Below are positions 11,305 through 24,113 of a stretch of DNA of 64,000 nt, in pieces (positions within the stretch are counted from its first letter, which is position 1; each line of letters starts with the position of its first letter). The notes below the pieces were generated by a model. That model worked only from the letters and a program-made list of their open reading frames with translations, had not been told where the DNA came from and made no database searches. The DNA comes from Heligmosomoides polygyrus polygyrus (Eukaryota; Nematoda; Chromadorea; Rhabditida; Heligmosomidae). The stretch covers positions 74,310,643-74,374,642 of the forward strand of contig OX377202.1 of the NCBI GenBank assembly GCA_947396885.1, given 5' to 3'. A program made the position numbers and the translations under genes.

Positions 11305-12936
11305 AAAGACCGGACGTTTGCTAAACGTCGGAGGTAGAGGGAATCAAATTGCGATTGGAGCGCGCTGTTCTCAGTGGAGCGCGTTATTTCTGCCGGCAGC
11401 CTTCTCAAAGCATTTCAACTTTTCTCTATATCTGAAATGCTTAAAGTTATTCACGTTGTCATGCGATGTTCACAAAGGTTGTGCTGGTTCCATCTGTTTA
11501 ACCAACAAGCTATAAATTTTACAGCTAAGCACTCAAACTTGAAGATTTCTGCCGAATGTTGGGTTTGCCTCAAAGGTCCACTCCTTCTCAGCAACCTTTA
11601 TGAACATGTGAGTACCGCTGAGGGATACAGTGAGGAAGATGTAAAACATGGAGGATATCAAATCTGCGAAATATGTCACGGCGTCTGATCTTTCATACGA
11701 GAAATGTGGGAGGTCATTTTTCTCAGTACGCGGCAGGAAAAACCATATAGACATGTTGTTTAGAATTTTCTCCTGCTCTTGTAAGAACGCTACACCCAAA
11801 TACAATTATCTAAACACTTTCGAAATATCAGGTGTAGACCACAATATTTACCATCTTCACGTTGAATTGAGCACTTTTCAAATCAAATTGTACACTTTTC
11901 TATGCTAGCCTAAGACTTTTGTAATTAGAGCGAACTGTTCCAAATGGAAATGAGCTTCTCCTACATCAAACTAAGGAATCTTGAAAAGGTTAGAAAGATT
12001 CCTTGTTCAAGGAATTGTAGCAAAGCTTTCTTTGAAGTTTTAATTCACTTACCCAGTAGGTGGACACATTGTTTGAAATATTTTTTAAAAAATTTTGAGG
12101 AAAATAATGGTCAAAACTTGTCTCTAAGAGCAAGAAGGCAGCCATTTTGTGTTCAAAAAAAAGATTGCGCCATTTGCCCGTCCAAGACATCGGGTTTTTT
12201 ATTCGACTGATAGAAAAATTTCTGCTTGCATGAAGTTTCACACTTGCAAACGATACAATAAGAACAGTTGCAGGGAAGGCACAGTATCTTTATTTAGATG
12301 CTTCATGTTACCAGCATTTATACTATCAGTCAAACAAAAATCGCGACGAGCTTCCCAAGTGCATGGCGCGAGCTCATCCTTCGATGCGCCTGTTTGCTGT
12401 GCTTTAAGACAAACTTTAAGTTACTATTTTTCTCAAAAAAAAATTAAAAAATTATTTATAGGAGCAGGTGAACTGAAAGATTTCAGAAAAGTTATACCAA
12501 TTTGTTTTGAACAAAAAAAATATTCGAACTATCTTTCTGAGTCTGTAGTTTAAGGGAATTTTGATTTGGAAGAGTTTGAAAAGAAGTCTGATTTAAAAAG
12601 TCTTCGCTCCAGCTCCGATGTCTAGCCAACGTCTTTATAAAGGTTGCTGAGAAGGAGTGGACCTTTGAGGCAAACGTGAGATTCGGCAGAAGTTTTCATG
12701 TTTGCGTTTTAACTGAAAAGTTTAAAAACAGCTTATAGGTTAGACAAATAGAACCAGCACAACCTCTCTGAACATCGCACTACAACGTGAATAACTTCAA
12801 GCATATCGGAAGTGCAGAAAAGACACAGTGTCCTGAGGAGGCCACCGTCAGAAACGACGTGCTCCACTGAGAACAGCGCGCTCCAAGCGCAATTTGATTC
12901 CCTCTACCTCCGACGTTTAGCAAACGTCCAAAGACC
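11305..12936. mobile_element. 1.6-kb non-autonomous DNA transposon with long inverted ends
   Basis: The element spans 11312-12929 and begins and ends with GGACGTTTGC and its inverse. Its arms are about 300 bp (11312-11615 and 12625-12929), with indels. AAAGACC flanks both ends (11305-11311 and 12930-12936) as a 7-bp target duplication, or up to 9 bp if adjoining Cs are counted. The AT-rich centre has short frames only. Part of it (about 12160-12545) is clearly related to 44.52-44.94 kb inside another inverted-end element. Long terminal inverted repeats without a transposase suggest a Mutator-like or foldback class, but the class is an inference. Confidence 0.8.
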
Positions 12937-13689
12937 GTAACTGGATTCCTCGAGCTATCAAACGTTAACTAAAGACGTCGGCCGGTGTGACCTCCGTGAA
13001 AACTGCCCCGTGTATTTGGACGAGGACTGAGGTCTGGAAGTCGACAGATCCGCGGTGGCAGACTTGAGAATGAACCACTTCACAAACGCGAGACACTGAA
13101 TTGGCAAACCACGGGAGATTTCCCTGCAATTTCCACGTCGAGAGAGGTCAACTGCTCGAGCCTGCCCCTCCGATTACTATAGATCCGCACGCCGCTCATC
13201 CCCGCGGTACTCGCCCAAACTAGGACCTCACAACCCGACACTTTTCTAAACCTACTTCTACAGCAAAAACCCACAACGCCAGAAATTAGGCGTGAATGGT
13301 GCGCAAGCGCGGGGCAGTACGTACAGCGCAGAAACTCGCGCCTACAGTATGGCGAATTTCCGCTGCGACGTAGCTATTCGTACGAAGTGGTGAGCCATGT
13401 CTGACACTATTGTAGCTGAACGAGTGAATATCGTGAATATGGAGGTGCGTTGTGCCAAAATCCCTACCAATTGACCTTCCGTTTGGTGGAAGACACTTAC
13501 CCCGACACTCTAGGTCACGAGAAATCCGTCCCGACTTGCAGTAATCACAACGACATGCCGTCTTTCGAGATCAACGCTGCGAGCTGCCTCAAATACTAGC
13601 ACCAGTGACGTCTGAGGCCTACGGTGCGCTCCCTCGGACACTCCCACGGCACGTCCTGTAGGCGTAACGTGGGTGTAGCGGGCTAGAAT
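12937..13689. other. No gene recognised
   Basis: Moderately GC-rich, with short open frames and no recognised domain or repeat. Confidence 0.35.
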
Positions 13690-14184
13690 GAGTGGGGAAT
13701 AACTAACCAGGAAGGTATCTCAACGGTAGGTCGGAACGGCCCAAGTGTTGTATATGGGCAGAATGGCCTGTCTCTGGGAAACAACAAAATGCAAACAACT
13801 CGACCCTAATACAACTCTGCGCAAAGTTAGGGATGACGGAAATTGGTCTGTTGGCGGCGTTAACTCTCTGCCTGCACGTCGAGGGCGGGCTCAGGTTGGC
13901 TGGAAACAGCGATCATGGAGATTACGTGCCCTCTACGCATTGCGCCACCGCCGCTCGCTCGTCATCGCTGTTTCCACCCAGCTTGCGCCCGCTCTTCGCG
14001 TGTAGGCAGAGGGCTAACACCGCCAACGGCACAGCTTCCGTCGCCCCTAACTCTGCGCAGAGTTGTATTGGGGTAGAGATACTTGCATTTTGTTGTTTTC
14101 CAGAGAGAGGCTATTCTGCCCACATACAACACTTGGGCCGTTCCGACCTACCGTTGAGATGGTCTCCTGTTAAGACCACTAGAA
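13690..14184. repeat. Foldback element with about 225-bp arms
   Basis: Left arm about 13690-13917, right arm about 13962-14184, loop about 45 bp. The arms share ATCTCAACGGTAGGTCGGAA, GTGTTGTAT and CAACAAAATGCAA in inverted order. It is almost entirely palindromic, so it would extrude or fold strongly. No coding capacity, and no convincing target duplication could be placed. Confidence 0.8.
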
Positions 14185-14458
14185 CCAGATCGGAATAGAC
14201 GCACCAAATTGGCGCGCGCGGGTTGATGCGCAGGTTTGCGGGATACTGTAGCGTTCGCCTGCTGCCGATGCGTCGTGGTTTCGCCCGCGAAGGCGGCTCT
14301 GGCAGGGGTCGTTACGCAGTGGGTGGTAGGGTTGCTTCATACGGGTGAGCTTGGGGATTTGGTTCTCCTGCCTAACGGCGTTTTTGCCCCGCATCCTGGA
14401 GTCCCTTCCCTCCAGTGGCGAACTCCCCCAAGCGACGAAAATGCTTAAATAGAGCGGT

Positions 14459-14989
14459 CATATTGATACAACCGTGCCCGTGTGCCAAGGTTTCGCCCCG
14501 ACGCAAAAAAATCTATTCCGATCTGATTTTAGCGGTCATGGATCCACTCCAATGAGTGGCCAAGTGCGTGCTCCTTGCACAATTCGTGGCTGGGACGATG
14601 ACAAATGATGATATCGTGGGTGGCGACAGTATTTGAGGGCGTAAACTTGGGGGCCGCAGCCAGATGACAGAAGGACGTCATTTCGCGGGTTTAAAAGTAG
14701 ACAGTTGAGGGGTAAACAGACAGTTTCGCCGTAATTGAAGGTTCAGTGGATTGTAGGGCATATAATTAGGGGAGGGACAAGGTAACACAGTCAGAGAAGG
14801 TGTGGGCTGTCGTGTGTACTCTGATTTAAGGCTCTTGGTTCGGATTTCCCGTCCAGGCCTACGAAGTCTTCCATCCCTTCTGGTTTGGTGAATTGCTACA
14901 GCTCTCATCCGGCAAGGATAAATCGCTGACTTTTCCATCGACTGGCACCTATAAGTGATTATATTGATACAACCATGCTCGTGTGCCAA
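14459..14989 (+). repeat. SINE copy between two copies of a 29-bp word
   Basis: A SINE body at about 14815-14940 contains GGTTCGGATTTCC, TTCATCCC-like and GGTTTGGTGAATTG words followed by GCAAGGATAA. A near-identical word, starting ATATTGATACAACC and ending GTGTGCCAA, occurs at about 14460 and again at about 14961. Whether the two words frame an insertion is unclear. Confidence 0.5.
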
Positions 14990-16020
14990 ATGAAAAAGCG
15001 CTTCACAGCGAAAAAAGCGTTTCGTGAAAACGGCGTTTAAGCCACCAGATAAACACCCGTCGAACTGCAATGGTTGCTGATTGGATACGAGTTCAGTGAC
15101 CATAGATAAATAGCGACATTCTTTTAGAACGATTCACACGTAGGTTTTCTCAGATGAGCGAGACCGCTGCTTGAACGTCAAAACTGCTATGGAGGAATTG
15201 TTAGCGGAACTGCATACATATGTTATGTTAGCAGAACTTACACGATGAACAAAATAAAGCGCAACACACTCGTGGAAGTGTATGGCGGAAATTGTAACGA
15301 AAAGCGCTGAAAAAAGCCTTTTTTGAATTCGGATTGTTCTAAGGGCTTAGAGGCCAAAATTTTGTGGTATAGTTTGAGTTCCTGCAGTTGAACCTCCAAA
15401 ACAAAATTTTTAGGGAGTGCAAATTGCTGTTTTCTGAGCATTTTTGCCCGTTTTCTCAGAGAACGGGAAGCAGAAGCTTAAAATTCCCAGATAATCAGAA
15501 AACAGAAGCTCGACCGATCACTGGTGCCGACGTTTGAACTTCGTGTCGCACAATTTTCAACTCAACGCCGAAATCACCCCCCCCCCCCTTTCATGGCAAT
15601 GGATCCCACGTGGCCTAGGGTGGTGAATCCCCAGGCTTCTCATTCCTATCAGGACGCTTCTTTGCTCTCACATGGAAAGCTCGCACGGGTTCCCCACTTC
15701 CGATGTGACACTTTTTGTTTCCGAAACAATTTTGTGGCCACCTGATAATCACGAGGCCAGCAGCGAAGAGAAAATCGAAGAATAACTTTCACTAGGCCTG
15801 CTCCATTGTGTCGAAGTGGAGTTCAATAAAAGAAGATCTCGACGCTGACGAAGGCGACCATCAAGTGTGCGATTACATTTGAGGAAAATCGAAGAAGGTG
15901 AGCGCATGGAATGCAGACGTAGTTTGTTTCGGCAGCGCGATTGTTCCCCAAACGACAAATGTTCATTATTGGGCGGGAAATTAGTTAGCGCCTTTCAATT
16001 TACCAATGTCTGACCATAAA
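14990..16020. other. No gene recognised
   Basis: Includes a poly-C run near 15580. No domain, repeat pair or splice-supported exon was found. Confidence 0.35.
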
Positions 16021-16240
16021 CAGACGCGTGGTAGCGCAATCGGAAGAGGAACAGGCTTCCGGGCGCACACGATTCCAGGCTTTTCGGACGGTTTTCACGC
16101 AAGGTCAACCAAGACTTCTATTCTTCGAGGGTCATTGAATCGGTGCCTATTTATCTGGGAAGGATAAAACACTGGCTAGATCACCGGCTGGCCTCCTTGG
16201 CCATTGTATCATATAGGTCAAAGGCGCATTCAAGTTAGAA
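16021..16240 (+). repeat. tRNA-headed SINE copy
   Basis: The tRNA-like head has an A-box-like GTGGTAGCGCAATCGG and a weak B-box (ACGATTCCAG). It is followed by the family body: GGTCAACCAAGACTTC, GTCATTGAATCGGTGCC, TGGGAAGGATAAAACACTGG and CACCGGCTGGCC. This is the most complete copy in the window. Confidence 0.75.
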
Positions 16241-17640
16241 TGCATGGCACATCTCGCAAATGGATTGCTTAGCGCTATCCTTTATCCTTCGTAGTGTCAA
16301 ATCGTATTGGTGGCTCTATAAGCCGTCTTCATAAGGAAGCAAAAACAAGGCGAAAAATAACGTTTCTGTCATGCACCCTCTGTTCACATCCACCGACCAC
16401 CGTAGACGCTTTCGGGGAAGACCAATGGTTACATGGCACTGCGCAGACCTCACGTGGAACGACATCTGTCGGCGTTCACCTTATGAGCAGACCAGTTCTG
16501 CTAGCAATCTCGGCTCTCCGTTGTTCCACTCATACTGTCTCGCACGCGGTGAATTGAGACGAGCATCTGCTTCCTATCGAATCACATCAATCTTCGTCGT
16601 CTATGTGTGGTGTGTCCGTACCTTCTGTATGCGCTGCAGCCCGAGAAGTTGCGCAGTGCGTTGTCCTGTGTCGTATTTCTAAATAGAAGACTGTTGGAAG
16701 TCGCTTGAGGTGAATTTAGGGCGTAATGGAGATACAAACAAGGAGTTTTAGAGCTGATGGGGTTAAAAGGCGCTTAAACAGCTCTTTTCGCGGTCCACAA
16801 TTATTTTCAGCAGGAATGTACTCGTGCTATGTAGATAAGGCCAAGCTATCGAAAGCTATGTATTCACAGGACATTAAAAATGGTTCTGCAAATGTTACAC
16901 CTTTTCAATTTATTTGATTTTATTTATTTCTACAATATAATGCACCCTAAGAAATGGAACTTGTGCAAAGCAAATAGCAAAGCACAAACGGTAAGAAACA
17001 AGGAATTAAAAGATTCAACAACACAAACTAAACTAACCAACCAAACCATCATAACCCTCAAAATCTAACAAGATCTGTAGGAAATTATAGCAGACAGCAT
17101 TAATAGGAGGAGATTAAGGGAGGACGATAATTTGATGGAGAAGAGCAGTGGAGCGCCGAGTTGTGAGATTGGTTCCGGATATGTACCAACTGAGTACATC
17201 CGTCAACTCCAACAAACTCATCCTTTACGGCTGCTGGGAAAAGAACAGATGAAGTGAATGCAGACCCAGTCTGCCCAGTCAAAAAAAGGGCAGTAGCGAT
17301 GTGGTAGTAGAATGCGAAGTATTGGAAAATTCGAGCTCATAAGCAGTGAACATATGACAGAACAGCAACTAGGAGGCTAAGAAAACTGACAGAGAAAAAC
17401 AATACTAGTGTGCAATATTAAGGAATGAAGAGGAAAACATCACGAATATGAAGAGAATTTGGAGAGAAAAATAAAGCGATGTTCACTCTCCCCCCCCCCC
17501 TTTAGCCAATGTCAGGGACGTGAAGCGTAGAAAGCAAATCTATTCACCAACCGTTTTCGAAAAACACGTCTGTTAGGCTCCTCGCACCTCAAGTAAACTA
17601 GTGGGCAACATTTGCAACCAACGAGCTCCACGATAGTAAA
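16241..17640. other. No gene recognised
   Basis: Short frames only and a 10-nt poly-C run near 17491. Nothing could be assigned. Confidence 0.35.
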
Positions 17641-17664
17641 AGGAATTGAGAATCCTTTTCTTAT

Positions 17665-18069
17665 TTTCTTGTCACCGTATTCACAACGATGAAATACGTC
17701 AGAGGTTTGGTGTCACTCCAATTGCTGACAAGTTACGAGAAGTTCGCCTTCGGTGGTATGGCCACGTTCTTCGCGCCAGTGGTAATAACGTTCGGAAGTT
17801 TGGCCTCAACATAGATGCGCCCGGAAAACGGCCTAAAAGACGGCCTTGGAAACGCTGGCTTGATACGTTGCACATGGACTTAAAGAAAGCTGGTATCCAC
17901 CCCGATCAAGCACTTGATCGTGCGAAGTGGCGTCACCATACCAGAAGAGTCGTCCCTGCCTCGAAGCGGGAGAAAGGCTGAAGAAGGAGAAGGAGAAGAA
18001 GAAGAAGAAGAAGAAGAAGAAGAAGAAGAAGAAGAAGAAGAAGAAGAAGAAGAAGAAGAAGAAGAAGAA
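17665..18069 (+). mobile_element. RTE-clade LINE 3' end with GAA microsatellite tail
   Basis: One open frame of about 100 residues reads [43 protein letters not shown] and [13 protein letters not shown]. This is the C-terminal end of an RTE-type reverse transcriptase and stops at 17981. It is followed at once by an imperfect then perfect GAA/AAG repeat (17986-18069). RTE elements characteristically end in short tandem repeats, so the microsatellite is probably the element's own tail, later expanded. The element is strongly 5' truncated, but this last part is intact in frame. Confidence 0.88.
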
Positions 18070-20045
18070 AGCAATACTTATTATATGGCAGCCTTGCGAT
18101 TGCAGAAAAATCCTATGCTTTCAAGCGCTCAGTCACGACTCACTCTTAAGTACTTTGGAACATAATTAAGTAAATGAATACTCGTCTATAAAGAAGACTT
18201 TTGAGGCTGAAGGTTTTGTTGCATTCCTCGAATTGTTCTAGTATTTTTGGGACCAGAGGTTAAAACTAGGTTTTTGTTAATGTGATTTGAACCTTTACGA
18301 TTTTCTCTTACTTTTTGTGTAGGGGATCCAAGAATGCGAACAATACTTCAATATTGGAATGCCTTATACAAAGTAATCCAAGTCTGTCGTTACATTTCAG
18401 ATTTCTACAAATAAAAAGGAATAGAAAACGCTTTTCGCACAATAACATCAATATGTTTCCAAACCTTAAGCCTCCGAGGAGTTCCATTATGTGAGGGAGC
18501 TCTTTATTGTCGAATTCAAATTGTGTAGCAGGTAAGTTTCTAAGAAGAAAATCAGCACCTGCTTTTGTGCACGATGTTCAAAGACTATGTATTTCACATC
18601 TGCACCACACTCTCCACACTCCACATTTTCACTTCTATTAGCACCGAAAGCCTTCAGAGGAGTAGAATACAACTTTATTGGGGGCTTGGCTTGCCCACTG
18701 AACCTGTCGAATTTTGCTCTGTCACGTCGAAAGGCCTAATAGCAAGAGGCTTTGCTAGAGAGTCGTTTTGCGTGAGGGATGAAAAGGAAAAGGGAGAAGT
18801 GTCAAAAGGTTTCCTGACGGTTTTCGTAAAAGCAGGCCTTAATGGGATAACAGAACTGTTCTGCGGAATGGCTAGTGCCTCTCCACTTTTCCTTTTAGCA
18901 TAGCACAGAACCTGAACAATATCTTCCAGAACGGCATCCAGAATGTTGTCAGACCACTTCTACTTGTCGGCTGGACTTATCGTGTTTTGAGTGTTCTGAT
19001 AGCGCTCCTAGAAGGGATTACCTCAAGCCCGGAGTATTTCAAGAAGCAGTTTTGCCTTAAATAACCGAGATATGATTCAGAACGATTTGTCATTTGTGTG
19101 CCGAGGTGTTCGATCCCAAGCTTTGAACAGATTTGAGCCGTACCCTGTAGATCAGCATTGGGTTTAAAATCCGAAGGCTCCTGCTGATCGTATCTGCTTC
19201 CGAAATCGCCACCGTGAGTGGTTTCAACAACTCGTTGGTATGGTCAGTCCTATATGCTTTGCCCATGTCCCGAGTTATGACTGTGTGGGATATATCAGAG
19301 TAGGTTATGATGGGTCAGCGTCGGCCGACATGGAATTCAAGCCTAGCACCTGAAACAAGTGACCCATCAGGAGTCATTGAACAGCACAATTGACGTTATT
19401 TTAGCCCAACCACTAGAAAATTAGGTGCTGTTGCCATAAGGTGTGATTTAATGGACTAAAAGTAGAGGAGTCACTCCGGGCGTTCAAGAAATTCCAAAGA
19501 ACTGGTTTTTCAAAGGTTCACGACTCTGTGACAATTTAATCAGTATGATTCAAGCCATCGCTTTATCTGTATTATTCAGGAATCGACGAATAAAAAAAGT
19601 TTCGTTGAGTTGTTGCGGACAGGCCTTGAAGGAGCGATTTAGCAGCGTAACTTGCGGACCGGCGCGGGCAATGGAGCCTCCGTGGACGGGCTTGGCCAGT
19701 GTAGAACATAGGATGGAAGAATGATGAGCAGAGGATCAAGTGTGTTCCAAGCAATAGTTTGATAGGATTAGGTTTCGGCTATTTCAATGTCGTGGAGTGC
19801 AGCGATGGTCGTCGTTCTCCTATGTCCTCGGGCATTTTTATGGCTAGTAATTCCCATATCAAAGGAAAAATTTGAATTTGGCCCCGTGAATCTTGGAGAA
19901 AACAGGTTGGTAGTAAAAAAAGAGTAAATAGTCGGCTCTACGAGCGAACGGACACTCACTGCTGTTCCCATTAACCGAAGAGCCTTTCTTCTTTTAACCT
20001 TTGAAATTTTAACCTTTTAAGCTTAGTTAGGCCAACTTCGATAAT
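18070..20045. other. No gene recognised
   Basis: About 2 kb without recognised domains, paired repeats or convincing exons on either strand. Confidence 0.35.
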
Positions 20046-20047
20046 TA

Positions 20048-20860
20048 CACTGTGTGGAAATTAAATCCGTACAAACCAAACATCCTCTTTACAAACAGAT
20101 TTATTAATACAAACACAGGACACAAACGAAGTAGAATGTTTACACACAAATAGAGAGATATCTAATGAGTAAAATTACTCAATATGTCCTCTGTTAGCCT
20201 CAATGACCGCCTCTACCCTCGGCCTGAAGCGCAGGGATGCTCTCTTTAGATGAGCGCTGCCCAGGTTTGTGAATACTGCTTCAATTGCGGTGCAAAGAGA
20301 CGTAACATTAGGGTGCCTTGTATGGTTAGTCCCCTTGCGACCACGCTCCAAATAAAGCAGCCCGGGGGATTGAGATCCGGGCTATTTTGAGGCCTGAACT
20401 CCTTAGAGCAAAACGTGTCCAAATTACCGGACAGCTGGTTCTGGAGAAAATGGCTCGTGGTGAACCAGTGTGCCGTCCTGATGGAAGACATAGGGTTCCC
20501 TTGAGGTTGCAGTCACAATCTACGCTTTTTGTGACAGTTTGTCCTTTCTCGAAGAAATGTGGCGGCATTCCTGACAACACTTTCCCGGGAATGGACTTTC
20601 CACGACGGGTTTGCGGAACCTTTCTCAGACTCCTCAGAAGCATTCTACTGTCCAGAACTTATTTCAGCTGGCGAACACCCAGCGCGAATACTTTCGATAA
20701 TTGCGCTCTTTAGTTGTACCACGCACATCTATGCAATATCGAGACCATTTTGAGGTTATGACTATTTATTGGAAGCTTTAAAGGACATAAATTGCGACCT
20801 CTGACGGATTTACGGTATATAAGGAAATTTGAATAGAAGTTCGTCCGGATTTAAGCACCC
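20048..20860 (-). mobile_element. Tc1/mariner-type transposon remnant
   Basis: Minus-strand frames give FHQDGT, then the DDE-region signature NSPDLNPPGCFIWSVV, then TSLCTAIEAVF and FRPRVEAVIEANRGHIE, the C-terminal end of a Tc1-like transposase. The frames shift and contain stops. The left end (about 20048) starts GTGTGGAAATTAAATCCGTA. A weak inverse (GTCCGGATTTAA) lies near 20842. About half of the transposase, including the DNA-binding part and first catalytic Asp, is missing. Confidence 0.8.
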
Positions 20861-22774
20861 GGTTGGCATTGAAGACGGACAAAAAGTTAATAGGAGAAGT
20901 TGGTCACGGAAGTCTGCGCCATCAAACTTTCTCCATTTAGGGTCAGGTTACCAAGGAGTGTGTCCTGCGACGAGTTCAATTTATGCCGTTCCAGCCGAAG
21001 GACGAGATTCGGTCGCACTTTCGGCTAATTTGTTCTTGCCAGGATTGCGGAGCGATGCCGTTAAACGGGTTTAGATTCTCATAAACACGGACAGTTAGTC
21101 CAGACTCTAGTAGAAACCACTGCAGAAGAGCGTAGACGGATGCCCAGTCCGAACTTGTTGTTGAACTTGCCTTTGCGTAAACGAGCAAGGAAGAAGCGAA
21201 TACACCAGTATCGGCTATGGGCACGGGGCGAAACCCGATTCAGGTCGAAACTCTACAAAAGGATCGCGTTAGAATAAAGGAGTCCCTTTTTTAAGTGTGT
21301 TCTCTTTGTCAGGCACGTTTGCTATCAGTTCATTGATATCAAGGTCTCGAAGGATTGGCCAGCTCGGAAGACGAACTGGAATCGTCCCTGGGATGTCTTA
21401 AAAATGTGTAAAAATTCCAAGGATCTCTCGTCACCTGCAGAACGGAATTGTGAACGTTAAAGGCTTCGATATTTTACTTTCCTCTGTACGTTAGTATTTT
21501 GCTTACAGCTTCCACTACACAATTGGCCTAACGGCGAATCTGGCTTATATGCACGGTCTAACTTTTCTGCATGTCGCTTGGTTTTAGAGAGGACAAACTG
21601 TGATGCACAGAACGAAGAAACCTGAGACCTGACATAATACTTATGCACAAGGTGTTGAATTAAAATCCACTACAGTTGGCAAGAAGAAGCGAGAGTGAAA
21701 ACGAAAAATGAAAGGTTGGTAGATTTAAGAATAATTGAAGCGTAAGTGAAGTTGAAGTAGGCTGGCATAAAAATAACGCCATATTTAGCCGCCACGTTCA
21801 AACTGCGATTTCCATGCATTCCGGCGAGCATCATCATGCCACTGGACATTTTCTTGTTTCTTGAACAAACGCACCACTGCAGTTTTTAAGGAATTGAGGG
21901 TGGACTACAGAGCTGCACCTTGTTGTTGTTAGTATTACATTTTCCGTCGAGGTTTCTGGGCGAAGGTCTTCATTCCGCGGGGCCTTATGTATTATGACGT
22001 TCCCTCGTTTTCGGAGGAGGCCTAAACATTGCCTAAAGCCTGAGTTTGCGCTCCGCCTAACAAACGCCTCATTCACTCTAGCATTGCCAACCTACCACCA
22101 CAATCACCACAAAGAAATGGGGGAGACGAACTCCCCTAGGTCCACCGTTTACGGTCGACGTTCATCCTGTCCTTGATGACCAGTAGAGTCTGACACGCGA
22201 CTTTTCAACTCTTTTTTAGAATTCTATGCTTTTCTAAGAGAAAATTCCGGTCAAGCGGTGGCCTCAATGGTTTTGTTATTCACGAGATCACCCAGACCGC
22301 TGGCAGGATAACTGACTTATTCCGGCTTAGACTGACTGGAAGATTCGCCCCATAGCTTTCGCCAAATTTCTTTTTACGCTAATTCTAATTCTTTATGGAA
22401 TTCAAGGCTAAAGCTGGACAGTCGACGACTATTATTCCCCGGCGATTACGAGGTGGCCAAGTTGTCAAAAAGAAATGATGGCTGATATTGAAGACGAATT
22501 TTGAAGTGATGTTGGCGTATTCAAGGATGAGATAAGAAGAGTCGTCATTATAGTGTTAGGCATTTGCATGCTTCCGGCATTTACCTCAGAGTTATTTATG
22601 AGTAGAACGTCTCCTTAATGGTCATCTAGAACAATTCATAATTTGAACTCAAATCCAAATTTCTGTTAAAAGTATCAAACAGGTCAAGGATAGTAGAGGT
22701 TACCTCACTCTAAGAAATCATTGCTGATTTTTGTGCAGGTTATAAGGTGTAAAGAATTCGAAAACCTGTGCGAA
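20861..22774. other. No gene recognised
   Basis: Several frames of 60-80 codons on both strands, none with a recognised domain or splice support. Confidence 0.35.
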
Positions 22775-22930
22775 CCAAACTCTGTCCCACGCCAAAGCGT
22801 CTCGCACAGGCCAACCAAGCACTTCATTCCTTCAGTGTCGCTGAAATGCTACCAGGGTATTCGGAAAGAATAATGCGCTGACTATAGACGCCGCTGTAAT
22901 TCTATGCATTGGCATAATGCGCATTCAAAT
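22775..22930 (+). repeat. SINE copy
   Basis: Shows AGGCCAACCAAGCACTTC, TTCAGTGTCGCTGAAATG, CTACCAGGG and GAATAATGCGCTGACT in the family order. The tRNA-like head is not recognisable. Confidence 0.65.
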
Positions 22931-24113
22931 TTACTCCCTATATCCTGTAGAATTTTGGTGTATGGCGCGTACTGTGAAGAGATCGACTCTTTGTTTAAAG
23001 AGCTGTTAAATAATGCTAGCGATGTTTCCGTGTGAATACGAATTGATTTCCCATCTCCATCGGAGGTGCAAGAAGGGTAAGCGTTCTCCCCAGTTCTCCA
23101 CGATGTCGTCGTGGTTGTCATCCCACGAGATCCAAAGCCGGCTTCTTCGACGCCGGGCTGATGGCGTAATGCTTGCGTGCGAAGAGAAAACCGAACTCGA
23201 GCGCCAGGATCTATGCGACTGCTCTCAGCGATGTTTGGACTTAGGATATCGAGAATCCCGACTAGTGAGCCAGCGTCTGTAGAGATTAGTTGCACTAGTT
23301 CCTTGCCAAATAAAGTGTTCAGGTATCTTCGATCAGAAATTGCGGGTGATAGCAGGCTGAGGTTTGAGGCGACTGCATGATTGAATCTCGCCTAGTGGAA
23401 TCTGCCCTGTCGGAGACGCGTAATTGGCGTTTTATCTCTCTATTCACACCCATCTGTTTGACCACGACATACGATAGCCCTTAGACTGAGAGGAAGTGGT
23501 TGTGTGACCAGGGAGAACGCAAGCGTCACCATAGCATTAGCATTAGTGCTGCCTCCTCCCTTTGGGCGCCTAGTTGGCGTTCGTTGAATTGGGTTCGTCA
23601 TTGAACAGCGACAAAAAGAAAGGAGAACTGCGCAGCTGTTGTCGTTCACCAACTGCTCAAGTGATGAGCACTGATTGTGAGAGCGCTGGCCTGTCACAAA
23701 AGGAGTTGTTAAGCCACCAAAGACTTTCGTTTCAAGCGAAAACATTACGGCGGTGTGCTGGAGCATTTTCGTCTCCAGTCCGTCCACAAAGCGTCCAAGA
23801 ATTTGTTCGAACGAAATAGGATCCCTTAACGGTGGGTCGTCAAGCAAGTCTAACGCGGAGTTTTAACGCAGGTGAAATTGCTGAGAGTTGATCTCAGCAA
23901 TTTGTTCCTCTATTTCTGGTTTTTCTAAAGTGCTAGTGGCAGAGGTATCACTTTATGTATGTGCAACCTTAGCACAACTAAAGTGCATTTTATACGGCCC
24001 AACTTGCCTCCCTTCTAAAATCACGATTGCATTGCAAATTGCAACTGTTAGTATTAATCGGTAACGCAGTCGAAGAACATAATATAGGGTGAATATGGGG
24101 CATCTACGGTACA
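22931..24113. other. No gene recognised
   Basis: Two minus-strand frames above 130 codons (about 22882-23295 and 23440-23847) have no recognised domain and are read as chance frames, with low certainty. Confidence 0.3.

Noticed and set aside
17880..18169. Poly-Ser, poly-Glu and poly-Lys open frames
   Set aside because: They are all translations of the GAA microsatellite that tails the RTE element.
22882..23847. Two long minus-strand frames as a possible gene
   Set aside because: They start in or beside a SINE, show biased Ser/Arg/Thr composition, and have no domain or matching splice sites.
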